In this document: positions 1 through 9,072 of the stretch, one piece after another
How positions within the stretch are numbered: the first letter of the stretch is position 1
Layout: each line of letters starts with the position of its first letter
DNA from: Pseudovibrio sp. Tun.PSC04-5.I4
GTDB lineage: Bacteria; Pseudomonadota; Alphaproteobacteria; Rhizobiales; Stappiaceae
DNA length: 64,000 nucleotides
Reading direction: 5' to 3'
Assembly: GCF_900104145.1 (NCBI RefSeq)
Contig: NZ_FNLB01000007.1
Span: 158,716-222,715, forward strand
Position numbers and translations under genes: made by a program
The notes under the pieces: model-generated
Seen by the model: the letters and a program-made list of their open reading frames with translations, nothing else
Database searches by the model: none
What the model was told of the DNA's origin: nothing

Positions 1-557
1 GCTCTGGGGTTCTGGGCGGCATTGCGGGAAATCTTTAGCACAACAAAAGCTCAACGCTGCTGGGTCCACAAGACAATGAACGTCCTAAGCAAAATGCCTA
101 AATCCTTGCAGGTCAAAGCGAAAAAAGATCTACAGGATATCTGGATGGCAGAAAACCGTGCAGATGCTGAGGCGGCTTTTGATCTTTTCATAGACAAATT
201 TGAGGCCAAATACCCCAAAGCCACGCAATGCCTTGCCAAGGATAGGATCGAACTGTTGGCTTTTTATGACTTTCCTGCTGAGCATTGGGGGCATATCAGA
301 ACCACCAATCCAATTGAATCAACCTTTGCGACTGTGCGCCACAGAACAAGGCAGACCAAGAACTGCCTCTCCCGGGATACTGCAATGCCAATGGTCTTCA
401 TGCTGATCAAGGCAGCGGAGAAGCGCTGGCAGAAATTGAGAGGCAAAAATCAATTGCCTAAGATAATACAGGGTGTCATCTTCAAAAATGGCATCGAGAG
501 TGATGCAAACCAAAATCACGCCGCGTGAAACCCATCACCAACTTTTGCGGTTAGCTC
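1..557 (+). pseudogene. IS256-family element, 3' part with transposase C-terminus
   Basis: The window opens inside an IS256-family transposase gene whose reading frame runs from base 1 to the stop at 528. The protein is nearly identical to the C-terminal 175 residues of the two complete copies at 12842-14140 and 34753-36051. It keeps the last acidic catalytic residue in the TTNPIEST motif. The element end lies at about 557, where the terminal repeat (read outward as GAGCTAACCGCAAAAGTT on the other strand) stops. The element sits in an IS66 transposase gene that resumes immediately downstream. The 5' part is outside the window, so it cannot be told whether this copy is complete. Confidence 0.9.
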
Positions 558-1173
558 CTATAATCGGCTGCTGAAACGACAAAAGAGCCCGGTGGTGCTC
601 GCCTATTGCTGGAGCCATGCGAGGCGCAAACTCTATGAAGTCGCACGCAACAAAACCGCACCTATTGCCGAGGAAGGCCTGCGCCAGATTGGCGAGCTAT
701 ACCAAATCGAAAAGATGATCCGGGGCCAAAGTCCTCAGGAGCGTCTGGTCGCGCGTCAGAAACACAGCAGAGCGTTAATCGAAGCCTTTGAAGAGTGGTT
801 GAACAACCACAGGGCCAAGGTCTCCAGAAAATCACCTCTTGGAGAAGCCCTTAGTTATATTGCCAAATACTGGAATGGACTAATCCGCTTCCTTGACGAT
901 GGGCGCATAGAGCTGGACAACAATTCTGTTGAGCGCACAATCAGGCCAATAACTCTAAATCGCAAGAATGCATTATTTGCCGGTCATGATGCTGGAGCGG
1001 AAAACTGGGCCATGATCGCTTCTCTTATTGAAACTTGCAAACTGGGTGCTATCAACCCACACACCTACCTTGCAACCACACTCACAAAAATCGCCCAAGG
1101 CCACAAACAAAGCAAGATCAACGAACTCCTGCCCTGGAATTTTGAGGAACAAGAAAGTCAAGGTGGGCTCTAA
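558..1173 (+). pseudogene. IS66-family TnpC transposase, C-terminal fragment
   Basis: An open frame enters from the IS256 boundary and ends at 1173. It encodes about 200 residues of the C-terminal half of an IS66 TnpC transposase, including the AYCWSHARRK motif and the catalytic glutamate region DNNSVERTIRP, and it ends with the typical LLPWNF tail. The first catalytic aspartates are absent, so it is non-functional. It differs clearly from the IS66 copies at 44949-61080 and is a different IS66 member. It was cut by the IS256 copy just upstream. Confidence 0.85.
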
Positions 1174-1377
1174 ACACCGCTTACCCTTCAACGTGGAGGA
1201 CGAGTTTTGAAGCTCCTTATTTGTTCGAAAATGGCAACAGCCATTATGCTGGAAACGTGGCAAATTTTACAACCAAAGATGGAACAGTGTTGTAAAAATT
1301 TGCTACATTTAAATTTGAACCATTGCTCTGATATTCCAAGCCTTTGGAGTTGGATGAATGCCTCAGGAATACTTTAT

Positions 1378-2160
1378 ATGAGTATGGACCCCAAAACTGT
1401 CGAGCGGGTTGCTAGAGTGACCCGCTTTCGGCTCGGATATACACCTTCTGAGATGAAGGAGGTTCTTGATAGTATCAAGCCGGTGGAGACACTTCGCGAA
1501 CTTAGAGCCGAGCTGACAAAAATAGAGAAGAAAGCATCCTTCAAAGCAATGGACGGCAAAACACTGAAGGAAGCGCGGGATATGTTTGGTCTTACAGCAC
1601 AGCAGTTTGGTCCATTTCTGGGTTTCAAGGTGGGCGCTTCAATCAGATCAACTATGTCTGCCTTGGAGCGCGGAAGAATGGCCGTCTCCGAACCGGTCAC
1701 ACGTTTGGCCCGTGCCTATCTTTCCGGTTGCTGCAACCCGTTTTTTGAAGAAGCCATCGGCAACAATATTCTGCCGGAAAAAGTGGTGATGGATAAAAGC
1801 GGAGCAAACAAAGCCGGGTTAACCAACATCAATATTTGCCTCTTCCTGGCGGGCCGCTGGCATTCCTTCATTGACATTCTTCAAGTCAAATACCTCAACA
1901 ATATCGTTGAGCAGGATCACCGCTTTATCAAGCGCATCACCAAACCCATGATGGGCTTTAAGGCCTTCCGATCTGCAGCGGCGACGCTGGATGGTATTGA
2001 GGTGGCTCGCATGATCCGAAAAGGGCAACTGGGACAGGAAGGCGGTCCAGCCTATCGTCAGTTTATAACCCCCCTGTGTCAGGGAAGTTGTCCGCGTCTC
2101 TGTTTTTCTCTATTTAACCAAGAGGGCGGACTAGGAAGATTAAGTGGGATATTCACCTGA
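1378..2160 (+). CDS. Truncated HTH protein fused to an IS6 transposase fragment
   Basis: This open frame is a chimera. Residues from the ATG at 1378 to about 1734 (roughly 118 aa) form a small protein with a helix-turn-helix-like segment (ARDMFGLTAQQFGPFLGF, then SALERGRMAVSEPVTRLARAYL), similar in outline to XRE/YgiT-type DNA-binding proteins. I do not recognise the family firmly. From about 1735 the frame continues into the C-terminal half of an IS6-family transposase, and then into IS3 left-end sequence before stopping at 2160. The join is in frame by chance. The upstream bases 1207-1377 are also open but show no ribosome site. It could be expressed as a hybrid but is most likely a truncated regulator gene. 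Confidence 0.55.
   Translation: MSMDPKTVERVARVTRFRLGYTPSEMKEVLDSIKPVETLRELRAELTKIEKKASFKAMDGKTLKEARDMFGLTAQQFGPFLGFKVGASIRSTMSALERGRMAVSEPVTRLARAYLSGCCNPFFEEAIGNNILPEKVVMDKSGANKAGLTNINICLFLAGRWHSFIDILQVKYLNNIVEQDHRFIKRITKPMMGFKAFRSAAATLDGIEVARMIRKGQLGQEGGPAYRQFITPLCQGSCPRLCFSLFNQEGGLGRLSGIFT
1735..2065 (+). pseudogene. IS6-family transposase, C-terminal fragment
   Basis: About 108 codons match the C-terminal half of the intact IS6 transposase at 32506-33192, beginning at FFEEAIGNN and ending at the RQF near the C-terminus. The second catalytic aspartate (VVMDKSGAN) and the final glutamate (TLDGIE) are present, but the N-terminal DNA-binding part and first aspartate are missing. The right terminal repeat is gone because an IS3 element begins a few bases downstream. 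Confidence 0.85.
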
Positions 2161-2638
2161 GCGAAAGGCGGCAGTGCTTAAGCGGATGCTGCCGCCGAAC
2201 ACCATAACCATTCGGAGATTGTCGAAGGAGGAAGGCATCAGCGAGGCGACACTGCATAAGTGGCGTGGTGAGGCACGTGGCAAAGGCCAGCTTCTGCCTG
2301 GCGCAGATGCTGACCCTGAAGGCTGGTCCTCACGTGATAAGTTTGCCGCTGTACTTGAAACCGCGTCGTTAAACGAGGCTGACTTGGCCGAATACTGCCG
2401 TAAGCGTGCGCTTTATCCGTCACAGATCGCCTCCTGGCGAGGAGCTTGTGAGCAGGCAAATGACTGGGAACGGGCCAGCACCGCACGTCTTGGCCAGGCT
2501 TTGAAAGAAGATAAGAAAAGGGTTAAGGACCTGGAACGCGACCTTGCCCGAAAGGAGAAGGCTCTGGCAGAGGCTGCCGCGCTGCTTATTCTGAGAAAAA
2601 AGGCCTCAGCGATCTGGGGGGGCGAAGAGGACGCATGA
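2144..2638 (+). CDS. IS3-family transposase OrfA
   Basis: This 164-residue protein is the DNA-binding subunit of the IS3 transposase. It starts with a GTG codon (MGYSPERKAAVLKRM). It has a helix-turn-helix segment around RRLSKEEGISEATLHKWR, a second similar segment near ADLAEYCRKRALYPSQIASW, and a charged C-terminal helix (KKRVKDLERDLARKEKALAEA) of the leucine-zipper type used for multimerisation. It overlaps orfB by four bases (ATGA). In IS3 elements this arrangement allows either reinitiation or a frameshifted OrfAB fusion. The sequence shows no obvious slippery heptamer at the overlap. Confidence 0.88.
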   Translation: MGYSPERKAAVLKRMLPPNTITIRRLSKEEGISEATLHKWRGEARGKGQLLPGADADPEGWSSRDKFAAVLETASLNEADLAEYCRKRALYPSQIASWRGACEQANDWERASTARLGQALKEDKKRVKDLERDLARKEKALAEAAALLILRKKASAIWGGEEDA

Positions 2639-3696
2639 TCAGCACCCCGGATCGCAAAACTGCTGTCGCTCTGATCACCGAGGCTGTCACCGCTGGTGCA
2701 CGTCGTATCATGGCCTGCGGCGAGCTGGAGATCAGTGAACGGACATTCAGGAGATGGACGAAAGACGGTCAAATTCAGTCCGATCAGCGGCCCATCGTGC
2801 CGCGCGCTGAGCCAGCTAATAGGCTCAGTGAGTATGAGCGCGCTGTTGTGCTGGAGGTCTGCAATTGCGAGGAATTCGCTAGCTTGCCACCCAGTCAGAT
2901 TGTACCAACACTGGCCGATCAAGGGCGATATCTGGCGTCTGAATCCAGCTTTTACCGCATCCTGCGCGCAGATGGACAGCAGCATTACCGTGGCCGTGCC
3001 AAGCCTCCTGTACGACGCAAACCACCCACCAGTTATCAGGCTAATGCTCCCTGCCAGGTGTGGACCTGGGACATTACATGGGTGCCGGGGCCAATTGCAG
3101 GCATGTTCTTCTACCTTTACCTGATGGTGGACATTTTCAGTCGGAAAATCGTCGGCTGGGAAGTGCATGAGCGAGAGAGCGCAGAACTAGCTGCACAATT
3201 GATCGAAAAAGCGGTACTCGCCGAGGGCTGCATTCTCAAGCCTCTGGTCCTGCACGCAGATAACGGCAGCCCAATGAAGGGCGCGACAATGAAAACGACG
3301 ATGGAAAGGCTGGGCATTACTGCTTCCTACAGCCGGCCACGTGTCAGCAACGACAATCCCTTTTCCGAGGCATTATTCCGAACCTGCAAATACCGTCCGG
3401 ATTGGCCCTCCAAGGGCTTTGCTACTCAAGCTGAAGCACAGGCTTGGGTGAAATCCTTCGTCAGTTGGTATAACAGCGAGCACTTACATAGCGCGATCCG
3501 CTTCGTTACTCCCGATACGCGTCATTCAGGGAAAGACCAGGCGTCCCTCGCCAACCGCACCATGATCTATGAAAAGGCTCGGACGAAAAAGCCAGAACGT
3601 TGGTCAGGAAAAACACGCAATTGGCTACCAGCAGGGCCCGTCTGGTTAAACCCGGAGCGCGAAACAAGCTGCACTGAAATCAGAGACGCTGCATGA
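2635..3696 (+). CDS. IS3-family transposase OrfB (rve integrase core)
   Basis: This 353-residue protein carries the catalytic domain of the IS3 transposase. The DDE triad is visible: aspartate in WTWDITWV, aspartate in LHADNGSP, and glutamate in NDNPFSEALF, about 35 residues after the second aspartate as in retroviral-type integrases. The C-terminal part ends with the usual basic tail. The start ATG overlaps the orfA stop. Length and motifs are intact, so this copy could be active. It would act on the terminal repeats at 2075 and about 3723. Confidence 0.92.
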   Translation: MISTPDRKTAVALITEAVTAGARRIMACGELEISERTFRRWTKDGQIQSDQRPIVPRAEPANRLSEYERAVVLEVCNCEEFASLPPSQIVPTLADQGRYLASESSFYRILRADGQQHYRGRAKPPVRRKPPTSYQANAPCQVWTWDITWVPGPIAGMFFYLYLMVDIFSRKIVGWEVHERESAELAAQLIEKAVLAEGCILKPLVLHADNGSPMKGATMKTTMERLGITASYSRPRVSNDNPFSEALFRTCKYRPDWPSKGFATQAEAQAWVKSFVSWYNSEHLHSAIRFVTPDTRHSGKDQASLANRTMIYEKARTKKPERWSGKTRNWLPAGPVWLNPERETSCTEIRDAA

Positions 3697-3721
3697 AATT
3701 AGCGGACAACTTGTTTGACAA

Positions 3722-3999
3722 ACACCGAGGCCAAGCAAAAGCGAGATGCGCCACTCACCGGCAATCGTTGGCTCTCCAATCCCTTTGACCTTCAGGAGCC
3801 GTACAAAGGGTGCGTTCAAGTCTTCCAGAAGAACGAAGGCGCCGCCCTCCTCATAAAAATCACCATTGGATTCATAAAATTCCAAGGTTGCTTCCAAAGA
3901 AGCATCCCAAGCTGCCTCAAGCACCTTTGAATAAGAGATGACTTCAGACCGGCTGATGGCTGTTTGTTTGGTGGGAAATGGAATTATCTTGGTATTCAT
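3722..3999 (-). pseudogene. Small hypothetical protein truncated by IS3
   Basis: A minus-strand gene starts at 3999 with a good ribosome site (GGGGA seven bases upstream) and encodes about 92 residues beginning MNTKIIPFPTKQTAIS before it runs into the right end of the IS3 element. The remaining codons to 3646 are IS sequence. The N-terminus resembles those of small plasmid proteins with an IPFP motif; I do not recognise a family. No membrane segment is visible. The gene has lost its C-terminus. Confidence 0.5.
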
Positions 4000-5439
4000 G
4001 TTGTCGTCCCCTGAGATCGAGAGAGTTGATAACTCCCCTCCCCGTTTGGAAGGTTCGCTTTCATTTTCCTCGTCACCCGGAGCCGTTCAGTTTGGTCAAG
4101 GTCATTCTTTGAATGCCTGCTTGCAGGTTGCCTTGAGCAAATTGAAGGGAGACTTATCCATCAGCGGCTTGCCGCAGATCTTTGCACGAGGGACAGTCCC
4201 CGAAGGCCGAGACAGACAGTGGAGCGCTTTAGGTTGAGTTTTGTCCTTGCTGGCTCGTTCGAGACGGCAAGGGAATTAGGAAACCTTAAGAGCGGAGGTG
4301 TCTGGCTTGGTAAGCGCCAAAGGCGCGTGGATCTGGCGTGGTCTGCGTAGCAGACGTGCCCCTGCCCTTTTCCCTCATTTGTACCAAAATCCGGTCCATC
4401 TCTTCATCAGAGGGCAAATTTAAGATTTCATATTCATCAGGACCATTCATCTTACGATCCACCAATTCAGCTGGGACTTTCAGGATTTCAACTTATTGAT
4501 CTGGAACACAACGATACTCCCGGCCCATCAGCTTCTCAAACAGCAACAACACGGTTGAATGTGGCTATTCAGGAAATCATATTAAGGTATTGAAATATAG
4601 ACTGAATTAGTTATTCTAGAGAGCATTATGCACTTTCTCATTTGGCTCTTTAAGGCCCTGAATACAAACCAAATCCTCAAGATCTGTTTGTTTCAGAACT
4701 TTAACAAAGTGGTCTACGAATTCATGCGGCATTTCAAAGCCCTGGAGTTCTTCCTGTGAACTTAAGATCCCATAAAACGCTGACACATATGGAAGCTCGT
4801 CTGGATCTGGTTACTGCCTGTTCCTGCTCATTGCATACATGTGCGCTTTGTTGACGAAGACGCATTTATTATTCAGGGTTTGAACCAAAAAGAACTGGCT
4901 TGGATTTTCAAAAGGCCTGGCTCGATCTTCAACGTCCATTCACAAGAGACCTGCAGTGCTTTGGCCTGACTTAGGAGTTTTTTGTTTTCAAGTGCAACGA
5001 TCCGAAATGGGTATCGGGCTCCAGTCCTCCAAGTTTCACGGCTCGCACGTCCAACATTCTTGCGTTTGAGTAAAGCGCATTTGGCGTCACTTCCAAGGCT
5101 CAGTGACCTTGGACGTTTCCCCAGATCCATCGGATCTGAGTGTTTTCCCACTTTGATATCTTGTAGAGAGGATAGCCAGATTTCTGGCTTAATTCGGTCT
5201 GCCTGCCCTGCTCGCCTTTACGAATATCTTTCAAAGGCATTCTGCACTCCCTGCAACGAGGAGCCGTTGCACATCCCATGCGCACATTACGTATATCCTA
5301 AGCGGGTGCGCAACACTCCTCTTGCAAGCCCAGGAAAACATGTCGAAGGCGTGTTTTGTGTAGCGAGCAGCAACAAAGCGTGTGATGGAAGGTGAGCAAC
5401 AAGGGATTGCGCAGCAAGACCGCCGTGCCGAACCTGTAA
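4000..5439. other. Decayed region without an intact gene
   Basis: About 1.4 kb has no credible complete gene. The minus strand keeps coding-like stretches interrupted by stops: one near 4112-4280 (ends in an ATCKQAFKE tail), one near 4290-4510 (contains PAELVDRKMNGPDEYEILN) and one near 4625-4815 (contains EMPHEFVDHFVKVLKQTD). They have no usable starts. They look like remnants of plasmid backbone genes on the same strand as the truncated gene at 3722-3999, but I cannot name them. Confidence 0.4.
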
Positions 5440-5667
5440 TCACACCCCGGTCCTCTCACGGTCTCCCCTGCCCCACAAACTTATCACCTTTGAAATGAAA
5501 CAGTTGCAGCCAACGCTCGCCCTCTTACAGAGCTGAGTGATTTTTCTTGCAGCTCGAAACTGTTCCAGTAGAATCGCATGGATTGAAACATAGATTGGAG
5601 TTGCCTCCTCCACTCTAAGGACTTTCAAGAAACTCACTTTTCGAGCACGCGCAAAATCAACGATCAC
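5440..5667 (-). CDS. Possible small hypothetical protein, divergent from topB
   Basis: A 75-residue open frame starts with GTG at 5667, only 14 bases from the topB start and on the opposite strand. The product begins MIVDFARARKVSFLKVLRVEE and contains several cysteines near its end. No known family, signal peptide or membrane segment is recognised, and no strong ribosome site is visible. It may equally be chance coding in the topB upstream region. Confidence 0.25.
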   Translation of the reverse strand: MIVDFARARKVSFLKVLRVEEATPIYVSIHAILLEQFRAARKITQLCKRASVGCNCFISKVISLWGRGDRERTGV

Positions 5668-5681
5668 TCGCCTAGGGCATC

Positions 5682-7615
5682 ATGAACTCAATCATCATTA
5701 CTGAAAAACCCTCTCAAGCCCGCAATGTCCTGAAAGCGGTTGGCACTCGCTATGGCGAGGTCTTTGCTGCACAAGGTCACTTGTTGCGCCTTCAATCTCC
5801 TGATGAGGCCAATCCAGAATGGAAAGCCTGGTCAACGGCGTTGCTACGGCCCCAAGGTGGCCGGTACTTGCTGGTTGCAGATAGATCCAATGGCAAGGGC
5901 GAGCGGTTGGACAAGATCAAGCAGGCTTTAAGGTCTGCAGATCAGGTCATCATCGCAACTGACTGCGACCGCGAAGGTCAGGCAATCGGTGAGAACCTTC
6001 TGCATTTTTATGGGTTCAAGGGCCGCGTATTGCGGGCGATGTTTACGGCGGAAGATGAAAAGACGCTTCGCGAGGCGTTTGCTTCAGCAAAACCCAATAC
6101 AGCGTTTCGCCCGCTCTATGATGCAGCTGTTGCCAGAGCGCAAGCAGATCAAATATTCAATCTCAGTCTCACCAGAACAGCAACGACAAAGTTGGTGCCT
6201 GCCGGTGTCCGCGCTGTGATCGGCATTGGCCGGGTTCGCACTCCAACACTTGGAATTGTCTGCAGGCGAGAACAAGAGCTTTCAGATTTCAAGGCACGGG
6301 ATTATTTTGAGTTGACGGCTGATGTTCAGGGTATCAAAGGACCGTTCCAGCTGCATCACCGGCCGTCAGACAACGAGCGCTACTTTGACAGGTCCAAAGC
6401 TGAAGCCATTCAGGTGGCAGCGACCGGTTGGCAAGGTCCTGCCAGTGTCCGCCAAGAAAACCGGCGTCAGGCTCCAGGTAAACCTGTTGATCTTCCAACA
6501 CTGCAAAAACAAGCATCAAAGTGGGGTTGGACGGCAAAGAAAACGCTGGAGACAGCTCAAGCGCTTTATGAAACCCATAAGCTGACAACCTATCCTCGTG
6601 CAGCTGTGCGTTACCTCCCGGAGAATATGGTTGAAGGGGCAAGCGCTGTCTTTACCGCTCTCCTTAGTGGTGGCTATGCCAAGGATCTGGACTGGCAGGC
6701 TCCGACAATCAGAACCGGCAAGCGCGGCGTGTTTTCCGACGCAGGATTGGCCGGAGAATCTCATCATGCCATCATTCCAAACCCTGCTGTGATCGATCAG
6801 TTTTCAAAGATCATTGCCGTTCTGAGCGATGATGAAGGAAAGCTGTTTGATTTTATTGCCAAGACATTTCTAGCTGCGCTTGGGCCAGATTATGAGTATC
6901 ACCAGACACAGATTTCAATCAGTGTACCGGTGAAGGATCAGGCTGTTATTTTCAAGACGGTGGGCCGATCTACCATCAATCCAGGTTGGCGCGTTGTTTA
7001 TGGTGAGTTCATCGAAGACAAGACCTCTTCAGAAAATGAAGCTGAGTTACCTCAAGTGGGCAACGGTGAAGGCGTCAAAATCACACACATCAAAGTTGAT
7101 GCCAAAAAACTAAAGCGCCCGGACGTTACAATGAAGGCTCTCTCATTGAGGCGATGCAAAACGCTTGGAGGTTTGTTGAAGATGAAGGCCAACGCTCGCG
7201 GCTGAAGGAAGCCAAAGGGATCGGCACACCAGCGACCAGAGACACCATAATTGAGGGACTGAAGAAACAAGGCTTTCTCAACATTTCCAAAGGAAAGCTA
7301 TTTGCCAGCGACACGGCAATGCAGCTCTACGATCTCCTGCAGGGGCGCTGCCCGTCACTGCTTGATTCTGGCACAACTGCAACAATGGAAGCGCGTCTTG
7401 ATGACATTGTGCGCGGCTCTGCCAGTGCTGATGAAATCATCCATGAGATTTGTAGTACGGCAAAATCTGCTATCGACAAATTGGAGGCGCAGGGCCAGCA
7501 ACTCAATATCAAACGCGAACCAAGTGCGGCCATGGTCAAGGCAGCGAAAGCCAAAGCACCTTCAACCCTTGCACCAGTGGAGGCCCGCAATGCACCATGT
7601 CCCTATACTGTTTAA
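5682..7615 (+). CDS. topB: Type IA DNA topoisomerase (TopB-like), one frameshift
   Basis: The product is a type IA topoisomerase, which relaxes or decatenates DNA through a transient 5'-phosphotyrosine link. The N-terminus has the TOPRIM glutamate (EKPSQARN) and the acidic pair in ATDCDREGQ. The GRVRTPTLG motif follows, and the active-site tyrosine is in LTTYPRAAVRYLP, at about residue 305. The frame breaks near 7122: restoring one C in the CGCCCGGA context gives PGRYNEGSLIEAMQ, matching the conserved PPRY(T/N)E region, and the frame then runs to 7615. The downstream part carries GIGTPATR. No C-terminal zinc-finger domain is present. The gene faces repC, and its stop lies in a shared palindrome. 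It could help resolve replicating plasmid molecules. Whether the frameshift is biological is uncertain. Confidence 0.85.
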
Positions 7616-7640
7616 GGGGTCACAGCTGTGACCCCTTAAA
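7611..7640. terminator. 30-bp perfect palindrome between topB and repC
   Basis: The half-site TTTAAGGGGTCACAG is followed immediately by its exact reverse complement. The topB stop codon (7613-7615) and the repC stop codon (7620-7622) both lie inside it, so the convergent genes end within one hairpin. It is probably a bidirectional terminator, although the U-tracts are poor. It could also be a protein-binding site or cruciform. Confidence 0.55.
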
Positions 7641-8864
7641 ACCATAAGCGCGAACCAGCCCAAAAATAGATTTTTGTAAATTCAACTTATCGTCGTTAGC
7701 ACGTTCAATCATAGCGCGGAAATAGCCTCCAGGTCTGCCTATAGCCTCCGGGTCACGCAAAGCCTTTTCAGCCACCACAACAAGACAAGCTGCTGCCAAA
7801 TGTCTGCCTTGAGCAGTGCAAGCAGCGTTCCATCCCGCTTCAGAAAGGCCAATAAGGTGACGCAGATCCTCTGTTAAAGCAAACAAAGTATTCCAGTTTG
7901 AAATCTGTACTTGCAGTAGATCGCCAACCTCGCTGCACGCTTGACTGAGCAAGCCTATTGAAACTCCAGCAAGCAGTGACGAGGGGAGGGCGGTTGTACT
8001 TCCTGTTTGAAGTTTCCCGTAGGTAGCGACAGGCTTCTTTTCAAGAGCCACTTCAACGGCGGTGTTAGCGCCGTTGTCATTTGATGAATTTAAGGATGTC
8101 TCGTTAGAGGCATTCCGGTTAGTTTCTACTTCTTTCTTAATGTGTGGATGTGTTGTATTAGATATAGCAGCGCCATTTTTGTCACCCAAGCACGACAATT
8201 TTGTTTCTAGTTGCAAAGCATTTTGATAGATTGTCTCTATTTCTTTGGCTCGTGAAACTGGGTCAAGAGGTAAGGCCAAAATCCCTTCCAAACGATCCAT
8301 AATCGAAATGCCTGTGTCTCCCAACAAGAGCGCTAAATCCTTCACCGCTCGCGCACGAGCAACAACCAACCGGCGAGCCTGCTTCTCTAGCTTTAACTGT
8401 TCCTGAAAAGCCGTTACGCTTTCTTGTAGTTCTTGGAGCCTCATACAAGCTGGTGTAAGATCTAAGCCATACCCGTAGTCTATCGCTCCACTCCGATCAC
8501 GCCTGATGAAGCGGCGACCGTTTGGACTATCTGCATATGCCAGAATACCTGCTTCTACGAGCCGCTTAATACACCGACTGACCGTGCGAGTGGACCTGTC
8601 TGTATATTGAGCAAGCTTCTCATTAGAGATTGCAACTAATGGTCGCCCACCCGCTCGTAAGTCTTCCGCTCGCACCAAACCGAGCAGAATGTCCAGGATC
8701 TGGTAAGGCGTCCCAGTGATCTTCAAAACAGGAGCTGCCCGTTTCAAAGTCATGGCGAGATCTTTCTTTACAATATCCTCAGTCAACGGTTCACTGGCAA
8801 GACATTGAGCGGACAGAATGGCAGGATTAATTCGCCGAAATGGAGCTATTGATTGATGCAGCAT
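7620..8864 (-). CDS. repC: RepC replication initiator (repABC plasmid)
   Basis: RepC is the initiator that opens the origin of repABC replicons. The preferred start is the ATG at 8864 (MLHQSIAPFRRIN) because GGGG lies seven bases upstream and the sequence then follows the family's usual N-terminus; the open frame extends to 8945. Residues about 40-110 contain a winged-helix segment (SNEKLAQYTDRSTRTVSRCIKRL). A central stretch (around 8090-8220 in DNA terms) is AT-rich and low in complexity, which is where oriV lies in studied repABC plasmids. The C-terminal domain ends in the conserved PGGYFRAM and YGFKGS region. Length (about 414 aa) is normal. Translation is probably controlled by the antisense RNA encoded at 8989-9053. 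Confidence 0.95.
   Translation of the reverse strand: MLHQSIAPFRRINPAILSAQCLASEPLTEDIVKKDLAMTLKRAAPVLKITGTPYQILDILLGLVRAEDLRAGGRPLVAISNEKLAQYTDRSTRTVSRCIKRLVEAGILAYADSPNGRRFIRRDRSGAIDYGYGLDLTPACMRLQELQESVTAFQEQLKLEKQARRLVVARARAVKDLALLLGDTGISIMDRLEGILALPLDPVSRAKEIETIYQNALQLETKLSCLGDKNGAAISNTTHPHIKKEVETNRNASNETSLNSSNDNGANTAVEVALEKKPVATYGKLQTGSTTALPSSLLAGVSIGLLSQACSEVGDLLQVQISNWNTLFALTEDLRHLIGLSEAGWNAACTAQGRHLAAACLVVVAEKALRDPEAIGRPGGYFRAMIERANDDKLNLQKSIFGLVRAYGFKGSQL
8099..8211. other. Candidate oriV inside repC
   Basis: This AT-rich stretch lies in the middle of repC, the position of the replication origin in characterised repABC plasmids. A diverged copy of it lies upstream of repA at 12193-12312 in the same orientation. 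Duplication of just this piece supports a cis-acting role, but there is no direct evidence. Confidence 0.4.
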
Positions 8865-8953
8865 CTCATATCCCCGCCGCAAATTATGCGGCTGGTTGAA
8901 GTACCCAAAATTATGAGAAAGACGCAGAAATCCGTTCCCTGACAAAAGCAGGG

Positions 8954-8982
8954 TTGAAATAACATCAGAGACGCTCTAATAT
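8954..8982 (+). promoter_or_regulatory. Promoter of the repABC antisense RNA
   Basis: TTGAAA at 8954-8959 and TAATAT at 8977-8982 are separated by exactly 17 bases, a strong sigma-70 arrangement on the strand opposite to repC. Transcription would start near 8989. Confidence 0.7.
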
Positions 8983-8988
8983 AAAGTT

Positions 8989-9053
8989 GCTAAACTGATT
9001 GGAGCGCTTGCGCTTTCAAATACGATTAAAGCCCGCGTTAAGTGGGCTTTTTT
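8989..9053 (+). ncRNA. ctRNA (incA-type antisense RNA) of the repABC cassette
   Basis: The repB-repC gap carries a short transcription unit opposite to rep gene direction: a strong promoter at 8954-8982, a small hairpin around GAGCGCTTGCGCTT, and an intrinsic terminator with stem AAAGCCC...GGGCTTT followed by T residues, ending at about 9053. In repABC plasmids the RNA from this position pairs with the repC leader and limits RepC synthesis, setting copy number and incompatibility. The predicted RNA is about 65 nt. This is inferred from position and signals. Confidence 0.75.
9028..9053 (+). terminator. Intrinsic terminator of the ctRNA
   Basis: AAAGCCC (9028-9034) pairs with GGGCTTT (9044-9050) across a short loop, and three more T residues follow. 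It ends the antisense transcript on the plus strand. Confidence 0.7.
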
Positions 9054-9072
9054 CTTACCTGTCAGGTCATGA

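Larger units (their letters stand above)
2075..3723 (+). mobile_element. Complete IS3-family insertion sequence
   Basis: Imperfect terminal inverted repeats bound the element: TGTGTCAGGGAAGTTGTCCGC on the left, and on the right the complement reading TTTGTCAAACAAGTTGTCCGC. Between them lie overlapping orfA and orfB. The left end abuts an IS6 fragment and the right end cuts a small hypothetical gene (3722-3999, minus). A second, truncated copy of the left end and orfA lies at 61139-61499. I see no clear target duplication. Confidence 0.85.

Noticed and set aside
2413..3168. 251-codon minus-strand open frame opposite the IS3 orfB
   Set aside because: The plus-strand transposase with DDE motifs accounts for this DNA.
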